From Malachius bipustulatus (Eukaryota > Arthropoda > Insecta > Coleoptera > Melyridae): a DNA stretch of 64,000 nt. The stretch covers positions 16,805,507-16,869,506 of the forward strand of contig OU342632.1 in the NCBI GenBank assembly GCA_910589415.1, in the 5' to 3' direction. The notes under the pieces were generated by a model that was not told where the DNA came from, did not search any database, and saw nothing but the letters and a program-made list of their open reading frames with translations. Shown here piece by piece: positions 1 through 10,764 of this stretch. The position numbers and the translations under genes are program-made. Every line of letters begins with the position of its first letter. The first letter of the stretch is position 1.

Positions 1-887
1 TGTGACTGTATCTGTGAGACTTCTAGAAGAAACTTCCTCAAAAAGTTCTACTGTCAATGTTCAGTCTGGAAGATTTCCTAAACTTCTTTACACAAGTTTA
101 CTTTTTTCTCTAGTGTATGCTTCGATTATTTCAGTTACGGAAATAATTATTATTGTTTTATTTATATATAATAAATATCATAATCTACAGCGCCTAAACT
201 CTTGCGGAATGCAAGCAAATCGATTTCTTTGATGCAATCATTTTCTCATTTTTCTTTGATACAATTATTTGAAAGAGAAACTGGGAAACGCCTATAAGAA
301 AATTAGCAAGTTAAAGATCCTTATTGCGGTTCGTAATTTTAGAACGCCTTTAAGCTGAACTTTTTACTGTTCATCTTAATTATTCAAATTTCCTTTTGAG
401 GAGAAATGATTATTACTAGAATTTAATTCAAAAGCAAGTACGTAATATTTATTTGCTGGAGGGTACTGGGTTACCCTAATAATTAATTGTGTGTAAAAAA
501 TTTCTTATATTCTCCGTTATATCCCCAACATTAATTTATATGAGATAAGCCCGTATATTAAAGCTTTATTCTCCCGCGTTTTCCAGTTCCAATATTTCAC
601 TTATTCTTAGAATTCTTAGAAGACAGGAATCAGTTTTGAACCTGCGTAAAAATATAAAATAAATTCTGCCTTCAAGCTTAGAAAAAAACGTGTTAGTAGA
701 AAAATACGCGCATGAATTTAACATTTCCAACAATAATTGGAACAGGAAAGCATGTCATCCTTCAAACCGATCAAGATTTTTAAATAGCCCCTACTTGCGA
801 TATATCGTTGCAATAGTCTTTTTGAGGAAAATATTTTCCAAAAAATTTTAAATTTCTTGGAAAAATTTATTTTTGAAAATGAAGTTA
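1..887. other. AT-rich non-coding sequence
   Basis: I see no conserved coding frame and no repeat ends here. The short open frame at the left edge has no recognisable domain. The last 100 bases (T/A-rich, with GGAAAAATTT runs) loosely resemble the tandem units at 1,790-2,585. Confidence 0.5.
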
Positions 888-1446
888 TACAGGGTGATCC
901 CTAAATGGAGAACAGATAGCACCACAGTATTAATTGTGGATTAGGGATTTTAAATACATTAAATTTACTGTTTTCTCCGAGATATCTTCCTTAAGAAGAT
1001 ATGACCAATGTTGTGAAAAAAGTGACTTGGCTGCACTCGATAGAAAGAAAAATAGTGTATAGGCATATACTCAGATTAAGATATTATTAGGATCTTACCA
1101 TGGAATGCTCTATTATTATAACTCTTAACTTAAAACGATGCCACTTTGACAAATTTTATCGAGCTCGAGAAATAAGTAGAATTTCAATGTCCGTAATTCC
1201 GTTACCGATGATAAAAATAAATAAAAAACAAACACTATCGTAGTAGCTATGTAAGATCTTGAATTTTTTCAATGAAAGTTGCTTAAATTTGACTGCCATG
1301 TTGATTAAAATTCGTGAAAAAGGAAATCTTATATCTCAGTACCTAACGAAGGCGAGGAAACAATTATTGTTTTGAATTTACAGTCTTTCTGAACATCCTC
1401 TACAACACTCTTTATACCGTGGCCGTCATTACGGGATCACCCTGTA
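888..1446. repeat. MITE-like element with TACAGGGTGATCCC ends
   Basis: The element begins TACAGGGTGATCCC and ends with the exact reverse complement GGGATCACCCTGTA. The interior is only weakly self-complementary. There is no coding potential. Ends and TA context match the other CAGGGTG elements in the window, so a non-autonomous Tc1/mariner-type element is the likely class. Confidence 0.6.
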
Positions 1447-1790
1447 TACAGGGTGTCGCTAAAAAGTACCACCAACGCTCTACCGCAGATTCCCGAGTAC
1501 TAAAAATGACGATTTAACCCAGATTATCTATGTCCAAAAAATAACTCTTTTCAAGATACAGCCCTTAAAAGGGTGTAAACCAAAAGCAAAAGTTTTGCAG
1601 AATAAGTCAAAAATGGATGAACTGAGAAACTTCAAAATTATCCTAGAGAACGTGTTTTGGTTTGACCGCCTTTTGCTGTATCTTGAAAAGGGTGCCTTTT
1701 TGGACATAGATAATTTTGGTTAAATCGACATATTTTGTACTTGAAAATCTATGGTAGAGCGTTGGTGATACCTTTTAGCAACACCCTGCA
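1447..1790. repeat. Foldback MITE abutting the previous element
   Basis: A palindrome of about 345 bp. The left arm starts CAGGGTGTCGCTAAAAAGTA and the right arm ends with its imperfect complement, TACCTTTTAGCAACACCCTG. The arms of about 100 bp pair through shared blocks such as CAACGCTCTACC and TATCTATGTCC. It directly abuts the element on its left through a shared TATA. Confidence 0.7.
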
Positions 1791-2585
1791 TACATTACTT
1801 TGAAGGTCTTCCTAAAGGAGCACCACATTTCTAAAAAAGCATGATTTTAAAATTTACAAATATTTTTTAAATTATTGGTGTACAACAAGTGAAAATTTGA
1901 AAAGCCAAAACTTTTTTTTGCATTTTGCGAAAATAAATGTGTGACTTTCTAAAAAGTTCTCCTTAGAAAGATTTTCGAAATGACGTACCTATGGCAAGAC
2001 CTTTTTGAAAAAAAAATCATTTTTTACAGGATCACCCTATATATAGGTACATCATTTCGAAGGTCTTTCCAAGAGGCACGCTTCTCAAAAAAGTTATAGC
2101 ATGTTTTTTTTATTTACATTTTTTTGAATTTTTGTGGTGTACAACAATAATTATTATTGTTATTAAAAATTTGATGTGACCAAACTTTTTTGAATTTGCT
2201 AATATAAATGTGAGACTTCCTAAAAATGTTCTAATAAGAAAGATTTTTGAAACGATGTACCTACAGCATGACCTTCTTGTAAAAAATACATTCTTCTTCT
2301 ATTTACAGGATAAACCCTGTATATATCTTTTTTCGTAGGTCTTCCTAAGGTGCACATTTCTCAAAAAGTTATAGCATGTTTTTAAAATTGACAACCGATT
2401 TTGAAATTTTTTGGTGTGCAATAATAATTATTATTAAAAATTTGACATGAACAAACTTTTTTGAATTTGCGAATATGTATAAACGTGACACTCTCTAAAA
2501 ATGTTCTCCCTTGAAATATTTTCGAAATGATGTACCTACTGCATACCATCAGACCATCTTGTGAAAAAATAATTTTTCTTCTTAT
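1790..2585. repeat. Three tandem units of about 260-280 bp
   Basis: Three successive units begin near 1,790, 2,048 and 2,329. Each runs through GAAGGTCTTCC, a poly-T block, TTGGTGTACAACAA, AAACTTTTTTGAATTTGC, AAAGATTTTCGAAATGATGTACCTA and a terminal TTTACAGGAT-ACCCT segment. The unit boundaries carry CAGGRT/ACCCT, like the ends of the neighbouring MITEs. The units have clearly diverged from each other. Confidence 0.7.
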
Positions 2586-4545
2586 TTCTATTGAATATAG
2601 CGGAAAATGGCGTTCTTAAAAAAGACCTTTAGAAGGAGGAATATTTCAATCAAGTAGGGGGTGTCATTTAAAAAAATTATGATGACGTTGTTGAAAAAAA
2701 ATACTTCATAATAGTATGTGTTGTTAAAGGTCAGGATGTGACATTAAAAAAAAAAAAAAAAAAATCGGCCTGTCAAAGCGATATCCATAGAAATCTCACA
2801 AAACGGAATTATGAATTTTTTACGTTATTTTATCATAACCCCGTTTACAAAGTTATAGGCCGACATCCGATATCTCCAAAACATGCGATGGTATGATCGA
2901 GAATAATTTCTCGGACTGTTAAGCTACTTGGCAAATGTGTAGGAGCCCTGAGAAGCATTGCTTGGGCACACTTAACCGCTGATTATGTCCACCGCAGTTG
3001 TGACCACGACAAGTCAGCCCGGAAACAATTATGATTTCAGTTAAGCCAACCTTGAAAGCCTGCACACAGATCAACGTCTTGTTACAACTTTTTGCTTGTG
3101 TAATATTTTGAAGAGTTGAGCCCAGTTTACAATCCTTGGAAATATACTTCGCCTCCTTGAAGTGAAATTATGCCTAAGTAGGATCAAAATACTATTCTAA
3201 AACGGGTAAAAAACTGTTATGTTTCTGCGGCAAAAGCTCGTGGCATTGGAGTTACTGCAGCGATTCATGACAATTTAATTGCACACTTTTTTCTACATAA
3301 ACACCGTGCAATAAAGTTGGAGTTGGAAATGTAGAATAAAATAAATACTACTTACCTAATTTAGTTATGGAACTGTACTTATCTAAATACATTTCCGCTC
3401 TTGTATTTGCTGATGTTCTTTAATTAAGAGAGATGCCGAGTCGTTTAAAATATATAAAAATACTTCAGCTTTATGAAATATCAATTCACCTGCCTGAAAA
3501 TAAATAGTTGCTTTCTGTTGTAGATTTTTGAATCTTTTTTTAGAGTTTTACATTTTTTTACCTTAGATTTTTTAGATCTCGAGCTGTTTTAATATTTCCT
3601 CTTATTATAACTGAACTGTATTTATTTTCACATGATATTAGTTAAATGCTAATAACAAGAAGGTAATAATTATAAAAAATAACAACTTAAATAAAAACTT
3701 TTAGAATATCCATATACATATGAGACAGTTTGTTATTGAAAACTTGAATAAAGTTTACTTTATTAAAAGAATCTTTAAAAATATAAAAATCATACTTTTT
3801 TCTATTCCGTATTCCACCATCCTTGATTTGAATTTTGATTTGACTTCATTTGAAGAAATTTTACTGAAATTTGTTGGAAGTTTTTCTATTTAACAAAAAG
3901 TAAGAAGAATAATAATTATGAATATGAAAGAACGAATAGAGATAGCCATCTCATGGCAGGGAAATGTTTTGGGGATACCACATGCGGCGAATTATTATTG
4001 ACACAAGAAATAATGTACATGGTAGTCAAAGTTCAAAGTATTATATTTCTATGCTTGAAAAATTCCTTAAAAAAAAAATAAATAACGGATTTCTTGATAT
4101 TACCACACTTCTCTGAGACGAATGATAAAATATCGCTTTCACGCGTAGATCTATTGAAATTTAATGCAATCAAACAATGTAAAGATAAATTTTAACTGAA
4201 CCGTTTCGTAACCGTTAAAATGAAATATTTCAAATTCACTTGCACTTCTTGTAAGGCAATTTTGACATTAATTTGATTGTTTAAATTAAGGTAACTTAAA
4301 TATAGGTTTGCTTTCCCGTATTTAATTTAAATAAAGTAAGTAATCCTATATTTTAATGAGGGAAAATATTAAATGATATGTCAAATGCGCATGCGTATAG
4401 TATGTCAAATAAAGGACAACTTTATTAAAGGATTCATGCAAGGGAGGTTGCAATAATTCTTTAATTACAACAATATTTCCTGTCATTCCCTAGACTAACT
4501 GAATTTCCCCGCTGTACTCGTATGTCTTACCTATGGTAATATAAT
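2586..4545. other. AT-rich sequence, no gene recognised
   Basis: There is an A-run at about 2,742-2,763 and a less AT-rich stretch at 2,920-3,330. Near 3,168 a frame reads MPK, a stop, then a short helix-turn-helix-like string; this is too weak to call. Nothing else stands out. Confidence 0.4.
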
Positions 4546-5745
4546 ATAAGGGTGTCCGGAAATTATGAGCAAAAAATTAAGGGGGTGATTCTTCTTGATG
4601 AAATATTGCCAAAAGTATCTATAGTTTCTTTTCGAAAACTCAAAAAGAAGAAAGTTATAAGCCTCCAAAGTTGATTTTTTTAAATCAATATTTTTTTATA
4701 ACTTTTTTTCTAGTGTACGGATTTTCTTAAAATTTGACACACTTACCACTGATGTTGCTTTAAATCTTTGGTCCAAATTAAACTTGAATCCCGCTAAATC
4801 AAAAGGCCTTAACTGCCCTTGACCTTCAAAAAAGGCCTATAACTTTTTTTGTAATATTTTTTTCTGAGTTTTGAAGACGCACAATTGAAGAACATGAATA
4901 AATATTCGGAAAAGGTCCTCTGTGTCTATCACGATAAAATGACCTGTTTCCGAGTAAAACTGTCTTAAAAATTTGTTTGCACTAAAATTGATCACCATAA
5001 ACTATGATCATTCTGCAACAATACAAAAGAATGCTTTGGAAACAGCTGCAGGGTTGCCTAGGAAACAAGACGTTTGCTTTGAATTTCATTTTGACAGCAA
5101 TTTATTATTTTTTTTATTAAAATTATTTTATTATTTTACTAAAAAAAATTATTAAATTTTTTTTTCCAATTCAAAAAAAAAATCATTTTCAAGTCTATTT
5201 ATATACGAATGTCTCTGTTTTTTACATAACTAGGCAGCCCTGCAGCTGTTTCCAAAGCATGCTTTGGTATTGCAAATAATTATCATAGTTTATGGCGATC
5301 AATTTTAGTGCAAGCAAATTTTTAAAACAGTTTTACTCGGAAACGGGTCATTTTAACGTGATAGACAAAGAGGACCTTTTCCGAATATTTCTTCATGTTC
5401 TTCAATTGTGCGTCTTCAAAACTCAGAAAAAAATATTACGAAAAAAGTTATAGGCCTTTTTTGAAGGTCAAGGGCAGTTAAGGCCTTTTGATTTCGAGGG
5501 ATTCAAGTCTAATTTGGACCAAGGATGTAAAGCAACATCAGTGGCAAGTGTGTTAAATTTTAAGAAAATCCGTACACTAGAAAAAAAGTTATAAAAAAAT
5601 CTTGATTTAAAAAAATCAACTTTGGAGGCTTATAACTTTCTTCTTTTTGAGTTTTCGAAAAAAAACTATAGATACTTTTGGGAATATTTCATCAAGAAGA
5701 ATCACCCCCTTAATTTTTTGCTCATAATTTCCGGACACCCTGTAT
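4546..5745. repeat. 1.2-kb near-perfect palindrome
   Basis: The arms are over 500 bp each. The left end reads TATAAGGGTGTCCGGAAATT and the right end reads AATTTCCGGACACCCTGTATA. The arms stay matched inward through GGGGGTGATTCTTCTTGATG, the CTCAAAAAGAAGAAAGTTAT block and GCTGCAGGGTTGCC (left) against GGCAGCCCTGCAGC (right, 5,232-5,246). The unpaired centre is about 5,060-5,225. It has no real coding frame. The high arm identity implies recent formation or arm conversion. Confidence 0.85.
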
Positions 5746-7551
5746 ATTCAGGTAATTTTAAGCTTGTGGTAAACCCGATTCTTCCACTATAAGCTTCCCT
5801 GTATCAGTAAAAAAAAATTTGTTGTCGGAGCCTTATGTCCCGAAATTTTCCGCGGCAAAAGTGACAAATTCGTGATCCTTTCGGATATAAAAAACCTTCT
5901 TGCGCATCAATCGCAGAAATAGTGTATTTTTATGCGATTCAATTATGAATATTTTCACCGCTTTTTAAATTATTGGCTTTCTGAAATTTTCCATAGTCAT
6001 GTCATGTTAGCGTAGTGCTTTAATGTGAAAAATTTTCTGTGATAATTTCATTTCATTTCGTTTCAACACGTGCCTTAGAATGGATTTTTAAATTTAAAAA
6101 TCAAAAAAATTGGCGCAAAATTTTACAATTTTGTCCCTTTTCCTATGCCCGCCACTGGCTAACTTTACTTGAAAAATACTATTTTTTACACTACCTTTAA
6201 TAAATTCGGAAAAAACTGAAAGGAGAGTTTTGAAAACCGAAAGTTTGAAATTTTAGAGGAATAAACATCATTTAAAAATATTAGAATATATCTCCGCCAT
6301 TTTTATATTTGCTTCTTGAAATTTTTGAAGGTTAAATGCTATTAGTATAGTTGTCTACTATCAAAATTTCCGTTCTATTCCTTCAAAAATAAGCTCATGA
6401 ATGTTTATAGAAATGTAGACATTTTTACCCTTTTCCTACCCACGCCTCTGGCTTATTAATAGAAATGATGCAAATTGTATTGCATTAGCTCAACTTTCAA
6501 ATAAGTTTATTCCAATCTTGTTAATTTTGTTTAAAAGTTTTTGATCTTGCCTATTTAGGGGTTCAAAATCTAGCCATTTTCCAAAAATTGAAAAGGCCGC
6601 CATTTTGGAATGTCTTTACCTATTTTACTCAAATACAGTAGACGACTACTTGAGGGTATCTTACTACCAAAAAAATTTCAGCGCTCTAGATTGAAAACTT
6701 CGACCAGAAACCGTGCCTCACGGACGGTTTTTTTTTCTGAAATTCGGAGGGACATCCTGTAGAAGTAACACAACTCTAGGAAAATGTTTTTTACGAAAAT
6801 CAAACGTCAGCCCTAAGGTTTATAAGAGTAAAAAATTTCGTTCATTAATCTTGAAAGATGAAGCTACAGGGCGTTTTTAAAAATTTAGAGAAATTAATTT
6901 AAAAAAAACATCATGTAAAAAAAATCGAATATCTCCGCCATTTTTCTTATTTACTTTTTGAAATTCTCAAGGGTTGAAGTCTATTAGTATAGTTGTCTAC
7001 TGTAAAAATTTCAGTTTAATTACTTCAAAAATGTGCTCATAAATTGTTGGACAAATTTAGCCATTTTTACCCTTTTCCTACCCACGCCACTGGCTTATTA
7101 ATAGAAAAAATGCAAATTTTGTTGCATGAAATTAAATTTCAAGTCATTTACTTCCAATATTGTGAATTTGATATAAAACTCTTTTTCTATCTAGCTTATA
7201 CAGGGGTTCAAAAAATAGTCCTTTTTCCAAAAATTAAAATGGCCGCCATTTTGAAACGGCTCGATCGATTTTGCTCAAGTACAATACCAGACCAGTTCTT
7301 ATATATATCTTACTCCCACAAAAATTTCAGTCCCCTAGATTGAAAACTGCGACCTGAAATGAGATGACAAAAACGGGATATGGGGAATTTTGAAAGGACA
7401 CCCTGTAGAAGTAACGCGACTTTAGGAATTTTTTTCAACGAAAATCTAACGTCGTTCTAAGGCTTTACAAGGATCCAAAATTTCATTCACTAATCTTGAA
7501 AGATAAAGCTACAGGAGCGTTTTTAAAATCGAAATTTCGCGATTTTGGAGA

Positions 7552-7652
7552 AATATATATATATATAAATATATATATAAATATATATATATATAAATAT
7601 ATATATAAATATATATATATATAAATATATATATAAATATATATATATATAT
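7552..7652. repeat. ATATATAA microsatellite inside element Z
   Basis: About 100 bp of alternating AT with regular AAATATAT interruptions. In the second Z copy the Penelope-like element has inserted into the corresponding tract. Confidence 0.9.
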
Positions 7653-7758
7653 CGTGGGCAGGTGAATTTTGGAAAACCACTTTTTCGTGATCTGGGGGTC
7701 ATGATCGGTGGACATTTGATGAGTTTGGGTGATTTTCGAAAAGTGATGTCGTCCTCAA

Positions 7759-7788
7759 TAGTGTATTTTTTTATTAAAAAATACACTA
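7759..7788 (+). repeat. 30-bp terminal hairpin of element Z
   Basis: Perfect 13-bp stem, TAGTGTATTTTTT, with a TATT loop and the complement AAAAAATACACTA. The same unit is at 48,029-48,058 (loop TGTT) and, on its own, at 58,392-58,421. Confidence 0.85.
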
Positions 7789-7989
7789 ATATCCGAGTAC
7801 TTGGATTTTTTAAGATGTTCAGCTGAAGCAGCATGCAATGGAACTTTACTCGTAGACCAAGCAAACAGAGTTTTTTTCTTGACAAAAATAGTAACGGAAT
7901 ACCGTCGGTGCCATCACACGCGGAAGAGCACCAGATCCTGACTGCACAGCTTTCTACTCGAGGACCATTTTCTTTTTTTACTACCACTT

Positions 7990-8880
7990 TAGTTTTTTTT
8001 TTTTTTGCTAATAAAAGATAAACTTATGTAGCAATGTGAATGGTCCCAATCGACGTAGAGAATTAAAATACAAAGAAAATGCTGAAACAACCCAATCGGT
8101 TCATTATTTACAGAGAAAAAAATAACGAAGAAATAGTGTTTTTTCAAAAATTTGTAACATCGTCATTTTCTGAAGTAAGTATAATGCAAGCTCTTTGCGA
8201 GATAGTCGCTATTAAGAGGTACTTGCTGTGTTCAAAACCTAGACGCTGTCGGTTCTCGCTTACATACGCAATTAAAAGTTCTTTATACCATATTTTGCAG
8301 CTAGGCTGGATGCTCTGGAGGTCCTCCGAATTGAATTTATTAAATGGATTTGGAAAGTATAAAGTATTCAGCTATGAAATGGCAATCTTCGTTTCCCATT
8401 TGAATGCTGAAAAATAGGTGAAAATTGTTCTATCCTCACTATCGTATTCGCTCTCGGCCGTTTTCGTTTATGTTTGCGCGCATTTTTCCCTATTTTTTGC
8501 ATTTGAATTGAAAAGGAAGACTGACGTTTTATATAGTTGAACACTTCTACTTTCCAAATCCGTTTGATAAATTCGAATCGGACGATCTCCAGAGCATCTA
8601 GCCTCGCTATAAGATTTGATTGAAAAAATTCTGATTATGATTTCGCGAAAACTAATTATCCGACAGTGTGTCAAGGAGCCTACAGTACAATTCAAAAAAT
8701 GACGACGTTACGATTTTTTTAAAAAACGCTATTTATTTCTGTTGTCTCTCATAATAATGAATCGATCGGGCTGTTTAAGCTCTCATTTTATTCGTGTTTT
8801 AATTCTATACAATTCGTCCATTGAGACCATTTACATTGCTCTTCGATTTGTCTTTTATAAACAAAAAAACAAAAAATGCG
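7990..8880. repeat. Foldback repeat of about 890 bp
   Basis: The arms pair from ATAAAAGATAAACTTATG...GCAATGTGAATGG on the left to CCATTTACATTGC...CTTTTATAAAC on the right, and inward through TGGATGCTCTGGAGG / CTCCAGAGCATC. The centre is near 8,430. It lacks the CAGGGTG ends seen elsewhere, so it may be a different family. Open frames inside are by-products of the repeat. Confidence 0.7.
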
Positions 8881-9959
8881 ATTTTTGGCACCAATGTGCT
8901 AATAATAGATATACCTAGTGAGATTAAGTAGAAAACTATGCAGTTAGGATCTGGAGGCTATTCCGCGTTTATTTTTGTCAGAATCTGGTGATTTGAAAAA
9001 TCTGATGAGGCACACAGATGCAAATTTTTTTTGTTGATATCTCATCTCTTTATATTTCCACAAAAAAGACGATGGCGCGTCGACCGTTTAATAAGTTTGC
9101 ACCCATATGGCTTTTGTAGTATCTTCACTTTTTTTGGGAGGATGGGGGGATTTTCTCAGAAGAAAAATTATAAGGGTCGACCAATTTCAAGTTCCGTAAA
9201 TAAACTAACATGGATTTCCATTTAAAAAAATCCATATAAAATGCGAAAATGAAAATAAAATTTGATGAATAATTAAAGTGATTTTCCTATGGAAATTAGT
9301 GTAAAATAATTATCCATTATTTTACGGAAGAACAGGATTCACTGATGACCATGCAACATCATGTAAAAATTAAGATTCGACACAGACTTATTTTTAATTA
9401 ATAAAAATCACCTTCATGCAAAAATCGCAAAATAAAACTTAAATAAAATCTTTTGCAATTTCTTAAGACCGTGTAAAACTAGAGGATATATTCATCTTAA
9501 CTTCTTTAGAAGCCGTTCTAACCATTTTAACCAATTAATACTTTCCATACTTTATAACAATTCAGTCTTATGGATTAGCTACTGTTGTTGTCGATTACCT
9601 ATGTGCAACAGTTGGCCTATTAGTCCGCCTATTACCATGCATGCGGAATTTTTTATTATTACCTACTAAGGCATAAAGTCGATAGGTACATTAACAGGTT
9701 AATGTATAGGTAAATTTTTTGGTCAAACTTATAGACACATTCCATTTATCCACATTTCAGATTCTGATTACAGATACAGATTACATTTAAATGTGCTTTC
9801 GCAACTTGTATACATTTATTTTATCCGAGTCAGAAATAAATAATCACATAGATATGATTGATTGATAGATTTTACTGGACACTGTCGATATTTCCAGCCA
9901 TACATAAAGAAAAAAAATCCTAAACGAGGCAGATCGGTTTTCATTTGACTTTAACTTAT
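8881..9959. other. AT-rich sequence upstream of the candidate promoter
   Basis: No repeat ends or coding signal are recognised. It is apparently single-copy within the window. If the promoter at 10 kb is real, this is its proximal upstream region. Confidence 0.4.
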
Positions 9960-10067
9960 CATGCATTGTTCGCCCCCGCAAGCGGTCCCATGTGCCGCCC
10001 CCTTACCTGAGGAGGCGGACCGGTTCCGTGGGGTATATAAGGGCGCACGGCACTGTCCGCGTGTCTC
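9960..10067 (+). promoter_or_regulatory. Candidate TATA-box core promoter in a GC island
   Basis: The local base composition switches to strongly GC-rich (CCCCCGCAAGCGG, GTGCCGCCCCC, GAGGAGGCGGACCGG). TATATAA lies at 10,034-10,040 in the context GGGGTATATAAGGGCGC. About 30 bp downstream, CTCATC (10,065-10,070) fits an insect initiator, giving a start near 10,068. No other place in the window combines these signals. What is seen is the motif arrangement; transcription is inferred. Confidence 0.65.
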
Positions 10068-10205
10068 ATCTCTCGCGCCGTTCACCGCCACCGCCGCCGC
10101 CGCCAGCATCAACGCACCGCCACTACGACACCTCGAGGAACTGAAGATCGAACAAGTGGTTGGGGGTTTTTCGTGTAAACGTGTTGGAAGAGAAAAGAAA
10201 TACAA
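10068..10205 (+). other. Candidate non-coding first exon (5' UTR)
   Basis: About 138 bp of GC-rich leader with a short GCC repeat (CCGCCACCGCCGCCGCCGCC). It contains no ATG on the plus strand. It ends ATACAA followed by GTAAGG, a good 5' splice site at 10,206. An untranslated leader exon before a long intron is common in insect developmental genes. The downstream exons are not visible, so the gene cannot be named. A long frame that crosses the TATA box and this exon is composition-driven and I do not treat it as coding. Confidence 0.55.
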
Positions 10206-10537
10206 GTAAGGCTAGTTTTTAATTATTTATTTATTTTTTATAGTCGATGAAGAGTAATTAATTATAAAATATAAGAACTTGATGAAATTTTTGTTAGGTT
10301 CATTTTTTGATGTCTCTAAATATGCATAAAAAATTTCATACATCAATGAAGATCATTAAAATTAGGTAGGTACGATAATAATGAGTGTTATTTAAAAATA
10401 TGTGCGTTTGTAAGTTATTTTTTCAAAGCGATCATGACTACCTTGAAAACTTTAATTTTTGAGGTGAGTATTATGATGGAGGGTATTCAAGTTTCGAAAA
10501 ATTTAATCCAAAAATTTGTGAGCTCAAAAGATTTATG
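10206..10537 (+). other. Presumed start of the first intron
   Basis: Base composition returns abruptly to AT-rich after the GTAAGG donor. No coding signal or repeat is recognised. Confidence 0.4.
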
Positions 10538-10764
10538 GTCTTTCTCTTTTGGGTTTCGTCTTTTGTCGATTGTGTTTCCAAATTAATTAAAAGATTTTAC
10601 AATTTATCAAATGTGAGTGTCAGTTTTCAATTCCTCTTCAGTCAAATTAGATTCCTTTTAAACCAAATGATTTTCCAATATTTATAATACTCTTAATGCA
10701 TGTAAATAGATAAAGCAATTGATATAAAATAAAACCAATAATTTAACTTAAGGGAAATTGATCA
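10538..10764. repeat. Degenerate copy of the TTTGTCAAATG-unit MITE
   Basis: It shares the order of motifs with the copies at 29,101, 53,411 and 58,722: CTTTTGTCGATTG, ATCAAATGTGAGTGTCAG, TTCAATTCCTCTTCAGTCAAATTAGATTCC, then inverted AAAGCAATTGATATAAAAT. It is much more diverged and lacks clear ends. Confidence 0.55.

Larger units (their letters stand above)
5895..7788 (+). mobile_element. Element Z, copy 1 (non-coding, hairpin-ended)
   Basis: The 5' end CCTTCTTGCGCATCAATCGC follows an A-run. It is found again at 43,979, in reverse at 35,981, and degraded at 42,056. The body contains an internal tandem repeat with a period of about 640 bp (CTACCCACGCC..CTGGCTTATTAATAG at about 6,430 and 7,072; a shortened unit near 6,128), then an AT microsatellite, a conserved tail (CGTGGGCAGGTGAATTTTGG) and a 13-bp-stem hairpin at the 3' terminus. 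There is no coding capacity. A short AGTGTATTTTT at the 5' end is inverted in the 3' hairpin. Internal microsatellite plus 3' hairpin resembles Helentron-derived HINE elements; that assignment is inference. Confidence 0.6.

Noticed and set aside
3160..3330. Possible helix-turn-helix start (MPK, stop, DQNTILKRV)
   Set aside because: Interrupted by a stop at the fourth codon and without further domain similarity; could be chance.
7483..7987. Minus-strand frames rich in Tyr-Ile
   Set aside because: They translate the AT microsatellite and adjacent Z tail; the same string appears at 47.9 kb for the same reason.
8079..8417. 112-codon plus-strand frame
   Set aside because: Lies wholly within the 7,990-8,880 foldback and has no recognisable domain.
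9951..10209. Open frames on both strands over the GC island
   Set aside because: They cross the TATA box and the proposed start site and arise from GC-rich composition. The plus-strand leader itself contains no ATG.
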